Positions 1-6,850 are shown, numbered from the stretch's first letter. The stretch is DNA of 11,026 nucleotides from Rhodobacteraceae bacterium UBA6236 (GCA_002440945.1 DJWG01000077.1:514-11539); one strand, 5' to 3'. The notes: a model not told the origin generated them from the sequence alone. Made by a program: numbers and translations.

Positions 1-168
1 GACCGTTTCGTCATCCCCACCACCCACCGCGAAATGGTCGAGGATGCCTATGACCTGCGGTCGGGCTGCGGCTTCACCGATGGCAACGGCTGTTCGACGG
101 GGTCGTCGGGCGGCAAGCTGTTCGGCGGCGGCAAGAAGTTCCGCTCGCCCACGGAGTTCCTGTCATGA
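1..168 (+). CDS. narH: Respiratory nitrate reductase beta subunit NarH, C-terminal end (partial)
   Basis: This is the last 55 codons of an open frame that enters from the left edge and stops with TGA at 166-168. The visible peptide begins DRFVIPTTHREM and contains GCGFTDGNGC, which fits the C-terminal tail of NarH, the iron-sulphur electron-transfer subunit of membrane-bound nitrate reductase NarGHI. NarH passes electrons from the NarI haems to the molybdenum subunit NarG on the cytoplasmic face of the membrane. The identity is supported by narJ and narI directly downstream. The stop overlaps the narJ start by four bases (ATGA), so the two genes are probably translationally coupled. None of the four Fe-S cysteine clusters lies in the visible part. 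Confidence 0.93.
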   Translation, partial: DRFVIPTTHREMVEDAYDLRSGCGFTDGNGCSTGSSGGKLFGGGKKFRSPTEFLS

Positions 169-848
169 TCGTGTTCAAAGCCCTTTCCGCCCTGCTCAGC
201 TACCCCAGCGCCGATCTGCAGGCGGCGATTCCGGCGATCAACGCGGCCCTTCATGACGAAGGGCTGCTGGGGCCGCAGCGCCAGGCGGCGCTGAAGCCCT
301 TGCTCACCCGTCTGGCCGAAGGCGACCTCATCGACCTGCAGGAAGACTATGTGCTGCTGTTCGACCGGTCGCGGACGCTGTCGCTGAACCTGTTCGAACA
401 CATCCACGGCGAAAGCCGGGATCGGGGCGGCGCGATGGTCGACCTTCTGGAAACCTACCGTGCGGCCGGTTTCGACCTGACCGGGCCAGAGCTTCCAGAC
501 CACCTGCCGGTGCTTTTGGAATTCCTGTCGACCCAGGATCTGGCCACGGCGCAGGAAATCCTTGCCGACGCGGGCCATATCCTCGTGGCGCTGGCCGAAC
601 GCCTGACGCGGCGCAAGACCCCCTATGCCGCAGTGCTGGAGGCGCTGGTGGCGCTGTCGCAAGCCCCGCAGGACAGCGAGGAGGCGAAGATCCTTCTGGC
701 CGAGGAAGACGACAACCCCGAAGACCTGGCCGCGCTCGACGCGGTCTGGGCCGAAGCGCAAGTGACCTTCGGACCCGATCCCGACGCCGGTTGCCCGATC
801 AGCCGCGATGCCCTGGCCCGCATGGCCGTCCCCGCCGCGACTGCCTGA
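165..848 (+). CDS. narJ: Nitrate reductase molybdenum cofactor assembly chaperone NarJ
   Basis: The 227-residue protein has the size and all-helical, Leu/Ala-rich character of NarJ in the TorD-like chaperone superfamily. The NarJ signature is visible as LFEHIHGESRDRG at about residues 76-88, followed by a conserved AMVDLL. NarJ binds apo-NarG in the cytoplasm and holds it until the molybdenum cofactor is inserted and NarGH docks on NarI; it is not part of the final enzyme. The start ATG overlaps the narH stop, with GGAG at 153-156 inside narH as ribosome binding site. The C-terminal third is acidic (EEDDNPEDL), which is common in the family. It lies 12 bases upstream of narI, in the standard narGHJI order. 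Confidence 0.96.
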   Translation: MIVFKALSALLSYPSADLQAAIPAINAALHDEGLLGPQRQAALKPLLTRLAEGDLIDLQEDYVLLFDRSRTLSLNLFEHIHGESRDRGGAMVDLLETYRAAGFDLTGPELPDHLPVLLEFLSTQDLATAQEILADAGHILVALAERLTRRKTPYAAVLEALVALSQAPQDSEEAKILLAEEDDNPEDLAALDAVWAEAQVTFGPDPDAGCPISRDALARMAVPAATA

Positions 849-860
849 TAGGAGATCACG

Positions 861-1553
861 ATGCATAACTTCCTGTTCGGGGTTTATCCCTACATCGCGC
901 TGACGGTGATGATCATCGCCTCGATCGCGCGCTATGAACGCGACCCCTTCACCTGGAAATCGAAGTCGAGCCAGCTTCTGCGCAAGCGCCAGTTCATCAT
1001 CGGCTCGGTCCTGTTCCATGTGGGCGTCCTGGTGATCTTCGCCGGGCACTTCGTGGGCCTGCTGACGCCGATCTGGGTCTTCGACGCATTGGGGATCAGC
1101 CATGGCGCCAAGCAGATCCTTGCCATCGTCGCGGGCGGCATCGCCGGGATCATGGCGCTGATCGGTGGTGGTATCCTTCTTAACCGCCGCGTGAACGACC
1201 CGCGCATCCGCGCCAATTCCACTTTCGCAGATACCGGGATCCTGGCGCTTTTGCTGGTGCAGCTTGTGCTGGGCGTGGGGTCGATCTTCGTTTCGCTCCA
1301 GCACCTCGACGGCAGCGAGATGCTGATGCTGATGAACTGGGCGCAGGCCGTCGTCTACTTCCAGGCCGATCCGGCCAGCTACCTTGTCGACGTCAGCTGG
1401 ATTTTCAAGACCCACATCGTCGTCGGTCTGACGATCTTCCTGCTGTTCCCCTTCACCCGGCTTGTCCACATCGTCTCGGCCCCGGTGCGCTACCTGTGGC
1501 GGCCCGGCTACCAGATCGTGCGGACGCGCAAGCACAAGTTCCCGGCGGAGTAA
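861..1553 (+). CDS. narI: Respiratory nitrate reductase gamma subunit NarI (cytochrome b)
   Basis: This 230-residue integral membrane protein anchors NarGH and oxidises quinol. About five hydrophobic segments are visible, starting at residues 5-23. The four haem-ligating histidines can be assigned by spacing. H53 and H63 (10 apart, in FHVGVLVIFAGHFVG) and H185 and H203 (18 apart, in THIVVG...RLVHIV) match the spacing of H56/H66 and H187/H205 in E. coli NarI. The two b haems should therefore both be bound and the protein looks intact. AGGAG at 850-854 stands six bases before the ATG. The gene is followed after three bases by a parvulin gene, an arrangement I associate with Paracoccus/Rhodobacter-type nar operons. 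Confidence 0.97.
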   Translation: MHNFLFGVYPYIALTVMIIASIARYERDPFTWKSKSSQLLRKRQFIIGSVLFHVGVLVIFAGHFVGLLTPIWVFDALGISHGAKQILAIVAGGIAGIMALIGGGILLNRRVNDPRIRANSTFADTGILALLLVQLVLGVGSIFVSLQHLDGSEMLMLMNWAQAVVYFQADPASYLVDVSWIFKTHIVVGLTIFLLFPFTRLVHIVSAPVRYLWRPGYQIVRTRKHKFPAE

Positions 1554-1556
1554 GCG

Positions 1557-2339
1557 ATGAAACCCCTTCTTCCCGATGTCCTCGTCAATGGCGAACTGAT
1601 CGCCCCCGAACGCATCGCCGCCGAGGCGCAGAACCATCCCGCGCCGCAAGGCAAGCCCGGTCTGGCCTGGAAGGCGGCGGCGCGGGCGCTGGCGGTGCGG
1701 GCGCTGCTTTTGCAAGAGGCGGCCCGGCGCGGCCTGACCGCCGATCCGCAGGAAACCCTGCCGGGGCAGCTTGAAACCGCCGACGAGGCGCTGATCCGGC
1801 AGCTTCTGGACCTTGCGGTGGAACCTGAAGCGGTGTCCGAGGATGATCTGCGGACGCATTACGACGCCCACCCGGACCGGTATCGTGCGCCGTCGCTGTT
1901 CGAGGCGGCGCATATCCTGATCCCGCTGGGCGAAGACCCCCATGCCGCGCGCCATCTGGCCGAGGCGGTGCTGGCGCAGGTGCTGACCGATCCCCGGCGC
2001 TTCGACGATCTGGCGCGCGACAGCTCTGCCTGCCCGTCGCGCGCCAATGGTGGACGGTTGGGCCAGATCTCGGCCGGGGACACGGTGCCGGAGTTCGAGG
2101 CGGCGCTTGAGACGCTCGATGAAGGCCAGATCGGGGCCGAGGTCGTCGCGTCGCGCTACGGGTTCCACATCATCCGGCTGGATGCCCGGGCGCGGGGCGA
2201 GGTGCTGCCCTTCGAGGCCGTGCGCGGCCCGATGCTGGCGGCGCAAGAGAAAGCCGCCTGGATGCGCGCCTCGCGGCGCTTCATCGCAGGGCTGGCGGAT
2301 GCCGCAGAGGTGACCGGGATCACCCTGCAAGCCGCTTGA
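1557..2339 (+). CDS. Parvulin-type peptidyl-prolyl cis-trans isomerase of the nar operon (PpiC/NifM-like)
   Basis: The 260-residue protein carries a parvulin (rotamase) domain at about residues 112-209. Visible landmarks are AHIL (H119), DSSACPS...NGGRLGQ (154-170), the VPEFEAAL helix and YGFHIIRL (H204). The N-terminal 100 residues form a helical region, as in the NifM and SurA-type chaperone relatives. There is no signal peptide, so it should work in the cytoplasm. From its position three bases after narI, with GGAG at 1547-1550 as ribosome binding site, it probably helps fold or assemble the nitrate reductase, as NifM does for nitrogenase Fe protein. That role is inferred from context. A general folding role cannot be excluded. 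Confidence 0.9.
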   Translation: MKPLLPDVLVNGELIAPERIAAEAQNHPAPQGKPGLAWKAAARALAVRALLLQEAARRGLTADPQETLPGQLETADEALIRQLLDLAVEPEAVSEDDLRTHYDAHPDRYRAPSLFEAAHILIPLGEDPHAARHLAEAVLAQVLTDPRRFDDLARDSSACPSRANGGRLGQISAGDTVPEFEAALETLDEGQIGAEVVASRYGFHIIRLDARARGEVLPFEAVRGPMLAAQEKAAWMRASRRFIAGLADAAEVTGITLQAA

Positions 2340-2358
2340 CGACAGCTGAACCAACATC

Positions 2359-2391
2359 GGAAGGTCCCAAGGGCACGCGCAGGGGCCTTCC
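2359..2391 (+). terminator. 10-bp intergenic hairpin after the nar-linked parvulin gene
   Basis: Bases 2359-2368 pair with 2382-2391 over ten positions, including one G-T wobble, around a 13-base loop. It starts 20 bases after the parvulin stop. No T-run follows, so it may act as a weak or Rho-assisted terminator, or as an mRNA stabiliser between the nar genes and the DUF2478 gene. Confidence 0.5.
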
Positions 2392-2420
2392 ACCCAGACT
2401 TGATGCACGAGGACTGCCAG

Positions 2421-2939
2421 ATGGCGATACGGATCGGATATGTCAGCGAAACGGGGCGCGGGGCCAGCGATGTGATCCTGGCCGAGGTCGCGGCCTTGCT
2501 GGCGGCCGAAGGTGTCCGGCTGGCGGGCACCGTGCAGTCGAACACCGAACGCCCCGACCGGGCGCATTGCGACATGGATGTGCAGGTGCTGCCCGATGGC
2601 CCGTCGTTCCGGATCAGCCAGGATCTGGGCAACCACTCGCGCGGCTGCCGTCTGGATCCGGGTGCGCTGGAACAGGCGGTGGTGGCGGCGACAGACCGGC
2701 TTGAGGGCGCCGAGGTGCTGATGGTCAACAAGTTCGGCAAGCTCGAATCCGAAGGTCGTGGCTTCTGCGCCCTGATCGCCGAGGCGCTGTCGCGGGGGAT
2801 CACGGTGCTGGTCGGTGTGAATGGCCTGAACCGCCCGGCGTTCGAGGCGTTCTGCGACCACCTTGCCGAACCCTTGGGCAATGACCCCCTCCGGATCGCG
2901 TCCTGGGTTCTGTCCACCCGCGACAAGGCTGCCGCCTGA
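2421..2939 (+). CDS. DUF2478 family protein
   Basis: The 172-residue cytoplasmic protein matches my recollection of the DUF2478 family. Landmarks are YVSETGRGASD near the N terminus (7-17), GTVQSNTERPDRAHCDMDV (36-54), the paired SRGCRLDPGALE (73-84), and VNKFGKLESEGRGF (102-115) followed by a hydrophobic strand ITVLVGV. The fold may be NTPase-like, but the usual N-terminal P-loop is not obvious here. Family members are often found near molybdate transport or molybdoenzyme genes. Its place just after a nitrate reductase operon fits a molybdenum-related role, which remains inferred. I chose ATG 2421 because CGAGGA sits seven bases before it; an in-frame ATG at 2403 and TTG at 2400 lie upstream without a better site. 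C50 and C76 may be functional. Confidence 0.85.
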   Translation: MAIRIGYVSETGRGASDVILAEVAALLAAEGVRLAGTVQSNTERPDRAHCDMDVQVLPDGPSFRISQDLGNHSRGCRLDPGALEQAVVAATDRLEGAEVLMVNKFGKLESEGRGFCALIAEALSRGITVLVGVNGLNRPAFEAFCDHLAEPLGNDPLRIASWVLSTRDKAAA

Positions 2940-2967
2940 CGGGCAGGGCCGGAAGGCTTCGGCAGAG

Positions 2968-2993
2968 GGAACAATTCAGCATCTCCCGCGGTT
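2968..2993 (+). promoter_or_regulatory. EcfG-type promoter of the small membrane protein gene
   Basis: GGAAC at 2968-2972 is followed after 18 bases by GTT at 2991-2993, that is GGAAC-N17-GGTT. This fits the -35/-10 pattern of EcfG-type sigma factors (GGAAC, 16-17 bases, cGTT). The -10 element lies about 53 bases upstream of the ATG at 3047. Confidence 0.65.
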
Positions 2994-3046
2994 CGGTTTC
3001 AGACCGCAGGTGGCCGCAGGCCCACCAAAAGGGGGAGGATTGAAGG

Positions 3047-3295
3047 ATGAGCCAACCGGAACAAGACCTGACACGTCAGGTGCGCCGCCACCGCGGACCG
3101 ATCTTCGGCATCGTGATCGTCGTGCTGCTGGTCGTTGGAGTCTTCCTCTGGTGGGTCGGATACGAGGTGGACGGGGCCGGCCCGACGTCTTCGGCCGAAC
3201 AGACCGAAGGACAGGTGTCGCCCACCGCGCCCGCGCCTTCTGCCGCGCCGGACCAACCCGGTGGCGCGCCCGCCCCCTCCACTGCGGCGCCCTGA
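3047..3295 (+). CDS. Small single-pass membrane protein
   Basis: The 82-residue protein has a charged N-terminal region (residues 1-16, SQPEQDLTRQVRRHR). One membrane helix follows at about 17-38 (IFGIVIVVLLVVGVFLWWVGY), then a Pro/Ala/Ser-rich tail of about 40 residues. The arginines before the helix predict that the N terminus is inside and the tail in the periplasm. I do not recognise a named family. GGGGGAGG at 3031-3038 is a strong ribosome binding site and an EcfG-type promoter lies just upstream, so it is probably made under general stress. Its TGA is immediately followed by an ATG at 3296, which would be the natural start of the next gene were that frame not broken. Confidence 0.8.
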   Translation: MSQPEQDLTRQVRRHRGPIFGIVIVVLLVVGVFLWWVGYEVDGAGPTSSAEQTEGQVSPTAPAPSAAPDQPGGAPAPSTAAP

Positions 3296-3599
3296 ATGCG
3301 TCTGCCGGGAAGGCGCGCCTCATGACCCAAGGTTTGGTGAACGGATCGCCGGGGCCGCCACGCGGCATCTCTGCATCGACATGCAGCGCGTCTTCAGCCA
3401 CGGATCCTGGGAAATCCCCTGGATGAGGGCCGTCCTGCCGCGTATTTCGCGGATTTGTGCCCGCCATGCGTCGGCGACGATTTTCACTCGCTTCATCCCG
3501 CACGAAAGCCCCGAAGACGCGGAAGGCACCTGGCGGCGGTATTATGATCGCTGGTCGGAAATGACCCGCGCCCGGATCGACCCGACCGGCTTGAACTGA
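3261..3599 (+). pseudogene. Isochorismatase-family cysteine hydrolase, N-terminal half (frame-disrupted)
   Basis: This frame encodes the first half of an isochorismatase-like hydrolase. RFGERIAGAATRHLCIDMQR carries the catalytic Asp, followed by PWMRAVLPRI, TIFTRFIP and GTWRRYYDRWSEMTRARIDP. The frame then ends at TGA 3597-3599, while the rest of the domain continues in another frame. The 5' end is also unclear. The ATG at 3296, right after the previous stop, is in a frame that closes after nine codons, and the hydrolase frame offers only a GTG at 3261 without a clear ribosome binding site. I use that GTG as the boundary. Either the gene is decayed or the sequence has one extra base near 3300-3320 and one missing near 3575-3597. 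Confidence 0.7.
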
Positions 3600-3964
3600 T
3601 GCCCGAACTGGCGGGGTTCGTTCCGCCCGCGCGCATCTTCGACAAGAAGGTCTATTCGCCCTGGATGGACGGCCGGCTGGACCTGTGGCTGACCACGGCG
3701 GGCACCGATTGTGTTGTCGTGACCGGGGGCGAAACCGACATGTGCGTCCTGGCGACCGTTCTTGGGGCGGTGGATCGGGGTCTTCGGGTGATCCTGGTTG
3801 CAGATGCGGTCTGCAGTTCGGTGGATGACACCCATGACGCGACGATGGAGCTTTACCGGAAACGCTTCGGCGTCCAGATCGAGACGCTGAGCACCGAGGC
3901 GCTTCTCGACCTTTGGCCGCGGACGCGCGATGTGGTGGCCAGGGGGGCGAACACCCCGGAGTGA
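3599..3964 (+). CDS. Isochorismatase-family cysteine hydrolase, C-terminal half
   Basis: The 121-residue frame supplies the second half of the split hydrolase. FDKKVYSPW holds the catalytic Lys and VTGGETDMCVLATVLGAVD the nucleophilic Cys. The ending VILVADAVCSSVDDTHDATMELYRKRFG is typical of the family. Reading upstream in this frame gives RLELMPELAGF, which joins naturally to RIDP of the preceding half, so an ancestral single gene of about 220 codons is evident. The ATG overlaps the previous stop (TGATG), so reinitiation could in principle yield a two-chain enzyme with Asp in one chain and Lys and Cys in the other. A frameshift mutation or base-call error is more likely. Substrate is unknown: the family includes isochorismatases, nicotinamidases and amidases. 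Confidence 0.75.
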   Translation: MPELAGFVPPARIFDKKVYSPWMDGRLDLWLTTAGTDCVVVTGGETDMCVLATVLGAVDRGLRVILVADAVCSSVDDTHDATMELYRKRFGVQIETLSTEALLDLWPRTRDVVARGANTPE

Positions 3965-3985
3965 TGTCGTGGCAGCAGGTTTTTG

Positions 3986-4011
3986 GGAACCACTTGCGCT
4001 GTCCGCACGTT
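3986..4011 (+). promoter_or_regulatory. EcfG-type promoter of cfa
   Basis: GGAAC at 3986-3990, then 17 bases, then CGTT at 4008-4011. This agrees with the EcfG consensus at every position, including the C before GTT. It lies in the 92-base gap before cfa, 45 bases upstream of its ATG. Confidence 0.75.
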
Positions 4012-4056
4012 GGCGCAGTTGACTGTGGCCCCGTGGCCACCTCCAGCGAGAACGCC

Positions 4057-5295
4057 ATGTGGTCCAAAATCCTGCAATTCCGCCTCTCCCGTTTGATCAA
4101 GAAGGGCAGCCTTGTCATCGTTCATCCAGATCAGAGCGCTGTCCGGTTCGGAGCCGGAGAGCCCGAGATCACCGTCCGGGTGGTCGACCCGGCCGTGCTG
4201 CGGCAACTGGTCCTGAATCCCGAACTCGCCTTGGGCGAGGGCTATACCGACGGGCAGTTGACGGTAGACGATGATGATATCTACGGCCTTCTGGCACTGT
4301 TGATGGAGAACCAGCCCGACTACCGGATGATCGGCAGTCCACGGCTTGACCGCATCCTGCATTCGACCCAGCAGCGGCTTCAGCAATACAATCCCGCCCG
4401 TCGGTCACGGAACAATGTGGCCCATCACTATGACCTGTCGAACGACTTCTTCCGGTTGTTCCTGGACCGTGACCTGCAATATTCCTGCGCTTATTTCCCC
4501 CGCCCCGACGCGACGCTGGAAGAGGCGCAGGCCGCCAAGAAGGCGCATATCGCGGGCAAGCTGCTGCTGAAGCCCGGGATGCGGGTTCTGGACATCGGCT
4601 GCGGCTGGGGCGGGCTGGCGCTGATGCTGGCGCGCGATCATGGTGTCCATGTCACGGGGATCACGCTGTCGACCAACCAGCACCGGCTGGCGACCGAAAG
4701 GGCCGAACAGGCCGGGCTGTCGGACCGGATCGACTTCCGGCTTGCCGATTACCGCAGCGTCGAAGGCAGGTTCGACCGGGTCGTGTCGGTCGGCATGTTC
4801 GAACATGTTGGCGTCCCGCAATACGACACCTTCTTCCGCGTGGTCCGCGACCGGTTGACCGAAGACGGGGTGGCCATGATCCACACCATCGGCCGCGCCG
4901 CGCCACCGGCCAGCACCGGCCCCTGGATTCGCAAGTACATTTTCCCCGGCGGCTATGTCCCCGCCTTGTCGGAAGCGATGTGCGCCGTTGAACGGCAGGA
5001 TCTTTGGCCCACGGATATCGAGGTCTGGCGGCTGCATTACGCCGAAACCCTGCGCCACTGGCGCGCGCGTTTCGAGGACAATCTGGATGCGGTCCGGGCC
5101 ATGTATGATGACCGTTTCTGCCGCATGTGGCGGTTTTACCTGATCGCGTCCGAACTTTCGTTCCGGCTGGGCCGGCAGGTGGTGTTCCAGCTCCAACTGG
5201 CCCGCCAGCAGGACGCGGTCCCGCTGACCCGCGATTACCTTTACCCGTCGCAGGAAGTCGCCGTAAGCACGAAAAAAATCCGCCAGGTCGTCTGA
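4057..5295 (+). CDS. cfa: Cyclopropane-fatty-acyl-phospholipid synthase
   Basis: The 412-residue SAM-dependent enzyme adds a methylene bridge to unsaturated acyl chains of membrane phospholipids, typically in stationary phase or under acid and osmotic stress. The N-terminal region (1-115) is the lipid-binding domain. The methyltransferase domain shows HHYDLSNDFF (123-132), QYSCAYF with C144, the SAM loop VLDIGCGWGG (177-186), FEHVG with E249, HTIGR with H276 and HYAET with Y328. These correspond to the bicarbonate and active-site residues C139, E239, H266 and Y317 of E. coli Cfa, so the enzyme appears complete. I chose ATG 4057 over upstream in-frame starts because it gives the usual family length and follows the promoter. 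The last codons contain the terminator of the convergent gene. Confidence 0.96.
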   Translation: MWSKILQFRLSRLIKKGSLVIVHPDQSAVRFGAGEPEITVRVVDPAVLRQLVLNPELALGEGYTDGQLTVDDDDIYGLLALLMENQPDYRMIGSPRLDRILHSTQQRLQQYNPARRSRNNVAHHYDLSNDFFRLFLDRDLQYSCAYFPRPDATLEEAQAAKKAHIAGKLLLKPGMRVLDIGCGWGGLALMLARDHGVHVTGITLSTNQHRLATERAEQAGLSDRIDFRLADYRSVEGRFDRVVSVGMFEHVGVPQYDTFFRVVRDRLTEDGVAMIHTIGRAAPPASTGPWIRKYIFPGGYVPALSEAMCAVERQDLWPTDIEVWRLHYAETLRHWRARFEDNLDAVRAMYDDRFCRMWRFYLIASELSFRLGRQVVFQLQLARQQDAVPLTRDYLYPSQEVAVSTKKIRQVV

Positions 5296-5305
5296 CCCGG
5301 CGGAT
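5272..5305 (-). terminator. Intrinsic terminator of the ferritin-like gene, inside the cfa 3' end
   Basis: Read on -, the stem is 5299-5305 with 5278-5284 (7 bp), one mismatch, then a 4-bp inner stem and the loop AGAC. It is followed directly by seven T (complement of the A-run at 5272-5278). It starts 24 bases after the stop at 5329 and overlaps the final codons of cfa. Confidence 0.85.
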
Positions 5306-5328
5306 AGAAGCGAGGGCGGAAGTTGGCC

Positions 5329-5823
5329 TCAGGCCGCCAGCGCCTGCTGGTTGATCGATCCTTCGGCAAGATCGCTCAACGATTTGTCGGTATCCTCTTC
5401 CTCGGCCAGCGTCTGCTTCAGAAGCGCGAGGATCTCTTTCTGGCCCATCAGCTTGGCCCAGGTGCAAAGCGTGCCGTAGCGGGTGATCTCGTAATGCTCC
5501 ACCGCCTGCGCGGCGGCCAGAAGGCCCGCATCAAGTGCCGAACTGCCCTTGTAATCTTCAAGGATTTCCTGGCCTTCCTCAAGAATGCCGTCGATCGCCG
5601 GGCAGGTCTTGCCCTGCGCCCGCTTGCCCATCAGATCGAAGACCTGTTGAAGGCGTTCCACCTGGACCTCGGTCTGTTCGAGGTGCTTTTCGAACGCGGC
5701 GCGCAGATCGCCCGATTTGGCGCCGCGGATCATCTTGGGCAGGGCACGCAGGATCTGGCGTTCGGCATAGTAGATGTCGCGCAGACCTTCGTGGAAAAGG
5801 TCTTCCAATGTCTTGGTCTTCAT
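5329..5823 (-). CDS. DUF892 / YciE-YciF family ferritin-like protein
   Basis: The 164-residue protein matches YciF-type DUF892 proteins in length and layout: a four-helix ferritin-like bundle carrying a probable di-metal site. Landmarks are TLEDLFHEGLRDIYYAERQI (helix 1), FEKHLEQTEVQVERLQQVF (44-62), VEHYEITRYGTL (108-119) and LAEEEDTDKSLSDLA (139-153). These supply the Glu and His positions expected for metal binding. Relatives are induced by osmotic, desiccation and general stress; the reaction is not established. I chose the ATG at 5823 because GGAG stands six bases before it; ATGs at 5835 and 5850 have no comparable site. No GGAAC-type promoter is visible in its 103-base leader, so it may be read through from the KGG-like gene upstream. 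Confidence 0.92.
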   Translation of the reverse strand: MKTKTLEDLFHEGLRDIYYAERQILRALPKMIRGAKSGDLRAAFEKHLEQTEVQVERLQQVFDLMGKRAQGKTCPAIDGILEEGQEILEDYKGSSALDAGLLAAAQAVEHYEITRYGTLCTWAKLMGQKEILALLKQTLAEEEDTDKSLSDLAEGSINQQALAA

Positions 5824-5894
5824 CTCGATCTCCATGGTTGGTCTGTGCATCCGCGGTGCGGAAAGGTGATTTCGCGATATGGGAGAGGGAGGGA

Positions 5895-5918
5895 TCGGGG
5901 GGCAAAGCCGCCCCCCGA
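5895..5918 (-). terminator. Strong 9-bp GC hairpin after the KGG-like gene
   Basis: Bases 5895-5903 pair perfectly with 5910-5918 around a 6-base loop, nine bases beyond the stop of the KGG-like gene. On - it is followed by a C/T-rich run without consecutive T residues. It may end transcription only partly, allowing some read-through into the ferritin-like gene. Confidence 0.55.
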
Positions 5919-5926
5919 CCGATCAG

Positions 5927-6676
5927 TCAGCGGTTCCGCCAGCCGCGACGCGCGGCTTCCGAATGGCCTTCCGGGTCGCCGAACCAGCCGCCCTGGCCAC
6001 GGTCGCTGCTGTAGTCGTCGTCCCGCGAACGGGACCGCGACGAATACCGGCGGTCATCGTCGTCATAGCGCGAGGACGACCGCGAACCGCCGCCGTTCCC
6101 GCGATGTTCCCAGCCCAGGCGCGCGGCTTCGGAATGGCCTTCAGAATCGCCGAACCAACCGCCTTGGCCGCGATCGCTGCTGTAGTCGTCATCCCGCGAC
6201 GACCGCGACGAATAACGACGATCGTCGTCATCGTCATAGCGAGAAGACCGCAAATACGACGAACGGCGGTCGTCATCGTCATAGCGCGACGAAGACCGCG
6301 AGCCGTTTCCGCTATCATCGCGGTGTTCCCAGCCCAGGCGCGCGGCTTCGGAATGGCCTTGCGGGTCCCCGAACCAGCCGCCCTGTCCGCGGTCACGGCT
6401 ATAATCGTCATCGCGCGACGAACGCGAAGACATGCGGCGGTCATCGTCATCACGACGCGAGCTCATCCGCGAACCACCGCGATCATCGCTCATGAAACGG
6501 CCATACCGATCGCGTTCCGGCATGTCGTCATTGCGCGAACGCGAAGAACGGCGATCACCGTCGTCGTCACGGGAATAGCCACGCGAACCGCCCAAAGACC
6601 GACGGCCGCGATCATCATCGTCGCTCATGAAGCGACCATATTCGTCTCTTTCGCGATAGTTGGAATTCCTGTTCAT
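5927..6676 (-). CDS. Arg/Asp-rich repeat protein with three KGG-like GWFGD modules
   Basis: The 249-residue, highly charged and probably disordered protein is built from repeats. Two copies of ERD(E/R)YGRFMSDD lie at residues 9-20 and 54-65. Three modules at about 91-119, 164-192 and 221-249 read RGQGGWFGD(P/S)(Q/E)GHSEAAR.GW. Runs of four or five Asp alternate with Ser/Arg blocks between them. The module resembles the KGG motif of bacterial stress proteins (aromatic-GD-P..H.EAA..G). Such proteins are induced by stress and thought to be protective, without a known enzymatic activity. The start is clear: GGAGA six bases before the ATG, with an EcfG-type promoter farther upstream. A 37-base perfect direct repeat (6105-6141 and 6324-6360) indicates expansion by duplication. 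Confidence 0.85.
   Translation of the reverse strand: MNRNSNYRERDEYGRFMSDDDDRGRRSLGGSRGYSRDDDGDRRSSRSRNDDMPERDRYGRFMSDDRGGSRMSSRRDDDDRRMSSRSSRDDDYSRDRGQGGWFGDPQGHSEAARLGWEHRDDSGNGSRSSSRYDDDDRRSSYLRSSRYDDDDDRRYSSRSSRDDDYSSDRGQGGWFGDSEGHSEAARLGWEHRGNGGGSRSSSRYDDDDRRYSSRSRSRDDDYSSDRGQGGWFGDPEGHSEAARRGWRNR
6105..6360. repeat. 37-base perfect direct repeat inside the KGG-like gene
   Basis: Bases 6105-6141 are repeated without change at 6324-6360, 219 bases (73 codons) apart. They encode the HSEAARLGWEH part of modules 2 and 1. A diverged third copy lies near 5950-5985. Identity at the base level points to recent duplication or gene conversion. Confidence 0.85.
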
Positions 6677-6737
6677 CTGGGTTCTCCAATGTTGAGAAGC
6701 GCGGGCTTGGGTGGTGATGGCCCGCCGCCGGGTTCAG

Positions 6738-6762
6738 AACCGGCAGTTCTGTCGATTGTTCC
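6738..6762 (-). promoter_or_regulatory. EcfG-type promoter of the KGG-like gene
   Basis: On -, GGAAC (6762-6758) is followed after 17 bases by GTT (6740-6738), i.e. GGAAC-N16-GGTT. The -10 element is 61 bases upstream of the ATG at 6676. Confidence 0.7.
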
Positions 6763-6824
6763 TGATGGGCTGTGGAAACTGCCTTGAGCGGAAGGCATTT
6801 TCCTGCCGCTCGATCGGTCTGAAA

Positions 6825-6850
6825 GGGCCGGTCCAAAAGGTCGCCGGCCC
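6825..6850 (-). terminator. Probable terminator of the G/Q/Y-rich gene
   Basis: A 7-bp perfect GC stem (6844-6850 with 6825-6831) and a short inner CC/GG pairing around TTTT start 22 bases after the stop at 6873. TTT follows on the - strand. The T-run is short, so efficiency is uncertain. Confidence 0.5.

Noticed and set aside
48..2861. 937-codon open frame on the - strand
   Set aside because: It lies antisense to five well-supported + genes (narH to DUF2478). In GC-rich DNA with G/C third positions the antisense frame lacks stops, and the protein shows no recognisable domain.
2976..4118. 380-residue - frame opposite the TM protein and hydrolase
   Set aside because: Arg/Pro-rich shadow. The + strand frames carry recognisable hydrolase motifs.
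5879..6787. 302-residue + frame opposite the KGG-like gene
   Set aside because: Low-complexity antisense shadow of the Asp/Arg/Ser repeats, without a fitting ribosome binding site.
6786..6811. GAGCGG...CCGCTC hairpin as a terminator
   Set aside because: The stem is short with a mismatch and no T-run on either strand; the hairpin at 6825-6850 is the better candidate.
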